Positions 6,617 through 8,078 of a stretch of 8,078 nt of DNA are shown here, piece by piece. How positions within the stretch are numbered: position 1 is the stretch's first letter; every line of letters starts with the position of its first letter. The notes under the pieces are model-generated. The model searched no databases, was not told the origin of the DNA, and worked only from the letters and a program-made list of their open reading frames with translations. The stretch is from Nitrospirota bacterium (GTDB taxonomy: Bacteria; Nitrospirota; Thermodesulfovibrionia; Thermodesulfovibrionales; Dissulfurispiraceae), in the NCBI GenBank assembly GCA_013349595.1, contig DUZI01000077.1:1-8078 (forward strand), read 5' to 3'. Position numbers and translations under genes: made by a program.

Positions 6617-8078
6617 TCATTCTTCATGAGGGGGGATTAATAGGTTGTTGTAATTGTAGATAGGAGTAAGATTAATAACATCATTTTGCCTAAACTGGTT
6701 TCCATTCACATTTAAGGGTGATGAAACTATATTAATAAAGCCCAAGAAGTTATTACCAAAGGATGTAGGGGAGTTACCCACATTTACTGGTAATGCCTTT
6801 GAGGCATTATAAAGTTTGTTAACACCTCTTAATGTAAGTACTACATTTCCTGTTTTATCATCAATGGCAACCCCGAAAGACCTTACAATATTAGGATCGC
6901 TAATTTCAAAAGGAATTAAGCTATTTGTATGAAAACCCTTTAAGGAATTACTGCTATAATCTGATACATAAACCTTATCACCTAATGAGGTTGGGGCTAA
7001 GGAAATAGGTGTCCTACCTATAAAAATATTCCCGTCATATGACATATTAATACCTGATACACTTATAACAGATATTGAACCATCTGCATAATTTGAGGTA
7101 TATAAAACAGAGCCATTAGGGTGTAATGCTATTCCATACGGACCTTTACCTGTTATTACAAAACTCTTCTCCTCTGTATTAAGATTAATTGCTATGACAA
7201 TGCTATTAGAATAACTTGTGGCATAGAGAGTCCCACCATCAGGAGATACTACAAGGCCAACAACTCCATAGGCATAATTTCTAAGGTCGTAATATCTTGT
7301 TACCATATCAGTAACAGTATCTATCTCGCATATTGTATTGTCACCATAATTTGCTACATACACCTTTGATCCTGTTGGATTTACTGCAAGACCAAGTGGA
7401 TTTGCCCCTACTGCAATAGTTTTTATGTTAGCAGTGTTGTCACTTATTACTGTAACGGTATTACTTAAATAGTTTGAAACATAGACCTTATTAAGAGAAG
7501 ACACTACTGCTACAGCCATAGGTTTTGAGCCAGTATTTATCTTTGTAACCTCAGCTCCATTAATAAAGTCAACTACAGAAAGGGTATCTTCTCCAGAATT
7601 TGCAACAAAGGCATAGGTATTTACAACAGGACTACTACCATTTAAAGAAACTGCATAATAAGGTCTTGATGAATGATTATAAAAGATAGAAACCTCTCCC
7701 TTCTTAATTCCACCAGATTTAGGAGAAAATTCTATGGTAAAGTTGCAACTTTGCCCTATAAGAAGTGTCATACCTATGCAGTTATCAAAAGTTTTGATAA
7801 ACTCTCTTGTAGGAGCGGTCGTTGATGCACTCTGGCTTATCGTTGATATATAAGAAACTTTGCTATCAACGAGATGATTTGCATAGATTAACTCATTTCT
7901 ATCATTGAGGATAGGATTGTCTCTCGTAGTATTATTATTTGCACTTGGTGTAATTACACCATAAACCCCAACATCATATATATTTACATTTTTTCCACCT
8001 GTATTTGTAATCGTAAAGACTTTTGAACTTGACTGTCCAATCTTGATTTCACCATAATCATGACTTGCAGGAGATACC
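6617..8078 (-). CDS. Choice-of-anchor-D / YVTN beta-propeller surface protein (5' partial)
   Basis: The frame is open from the right edge of the window to TGA at 6617-6619, giving 486 visible residues; the true start lies outside. Residues 1-150 resemble the Ig-like choice-of-anchor-D (ASPM/SPD-2/Hydin-like) domain. They show DYGEIKIGQ at 7-15, FTITNTG at 21-27, then LIGQSCNFTIEFSP and GEVSIFYN. Seven YVTN-type blades follow, beginning near 155, 199, 239, 284, 326, 369 and 412 and spaced 41-45 residues apart; examples are VYVSNY, VYVANYGDNTI and LYTSNYADGSI. The C-terminal tail of about 45 residues is polar and ends PPHEE, with no membrane helix, LPxTG or PEP-CTERM signal. Such proteins are normally exported, but the signal peptide would be off-window. 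The function is unknown; binding or surface roles are inferred. ATG at 7769-7771 is internal, within the anchor-D domain, and is not a real start. Confidence 0.85.
   Translation of the reverse strand, partial: VSPASHDYGEIKIGQSSSKVFTITNTGGKNVNIYDVGVYGVITPSANNNTTRDNPILNDRNELIYANHLVDSKVSYISTISQSASTTAPTREFIKTFDNCIGMTLLIGQSCNFTIEFSPKSGGIKKGEVSIFYNHSSRPYYAVSLNGSSPVVNTYAFVANSGEDTLSVVDFINGAEVTKINTGSKPMAVAVVSSLNKVYVSNYLSNTVTVISDNTANIKTIAVGANPLGLAVNPTGSKVYVANYGDNTICEIDTVTDMVTRYYDLRNYAYGVVGLVVSPDGGTLYATSYSNSIVIAINLNTEEKSFVITGKGPYGIALHPNGSVLYTSNYADGSISVISVSGINMSYDGNIFIGRTPISLAPTSLGDKVYVSDYSSNSLKGFHTNSLIPFEISDPNIVRSFGVAIDDKTGNVVLTLRGVNKLYNASKALPVNVGNSPTSFGNNFLGFINIVSSPLNVNGNQFRQNDVINLTPIYNYNNLLIPPHEE

Noticed and set aside
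7769..7771. ATG at 7771 as the start of the propeller gene
   Set aside because: The frame stays open upstream and the ATG lies within a continuous anchor-D-like domain; no signal peptide follows it.
1..8078. CRISPR arrays, tRNA or rRNA genes, riboswitches, phage genes
   Set aside because: I saw no regularly spaced repeats, cloverleaf-like segments or conserved leader structures. Nearly all sequence is accounted for by genes, and the only sizeable gap (105-251) is explained by the IS end and promoter.

Overview
This is an AT-rich bacterial chromosomal window. It holds two gene blocks that face each other. The left block, on the + strand, is a probable three-gene operon: citramalate synthase (cimA), an RseC/MucC-family membrane protein, and a divergent elongation factor G of the EF-G2 type. 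The right block, on the - strand, is a very large surface-type protein (incomplete at the window edge) followed by a polytopic membrane protein with TPR repeats. The operons converge at about 4385-4412. Gene content (citramalate route to isoleucine, RseC, TMTC-like TPR membrane proteins, YVTN propellers) suggests an anaerobic Gram-negative such as a Nitrospirota or Desulfobacterota-like lineage. That assignment is an inference with low to moderate confidence, and no marker gene in the window fixes it.

Region by region: bases 1-158 are the right-hand end of an insertion sequence. It consists of the last 33 codons of a transposase, at about 51% GC against visibly AT-rich neighbours, plus two tandem 17-base terminal repeats. 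Bases 159-251 hold a good sigma-70 promoter (TTGACA, 17 bp, TACAAT) and a Shine-Dalgarno. Bases 252-4384 hold cimA, rseC-like and fusA-like; the first two overlap by one base (TAATG), and 27 bp separate the last two. A hairpin terminator follows fusA and lies partly inside the 3' end of the convergent TPR gene. Bases 4413-6560 (or to 6596) on the - strand encode the GT-C/TMTC-like TPR membrane protein. A strong intrinsic terminator at 6566-6594 separates it from the upstream gene. From 6617 to the right edge, the - strand encodes a choice-of-anchor-D-like domain followed by a seven-blade YVTN beta-propeller.

The left operon joins amino-acid synthesis, a redox/envelope-type protein and a translation-type GTPase; no single pathway obviously connects them. 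The right pair could be a surface protein with a membrane glycosyltransferase-like neighbour, but that link is speculative. I do not see a clear undescribed defence, mobile or regulatory system. The points most worth checking are the EF-G paralogue lacking the G3 histidine, the IS end abutting the cimA promoter, the terminator at the 5' end of the TPR gene that challenges its longest start, and the propeller gene being much longer than its first in-window ATG implies.
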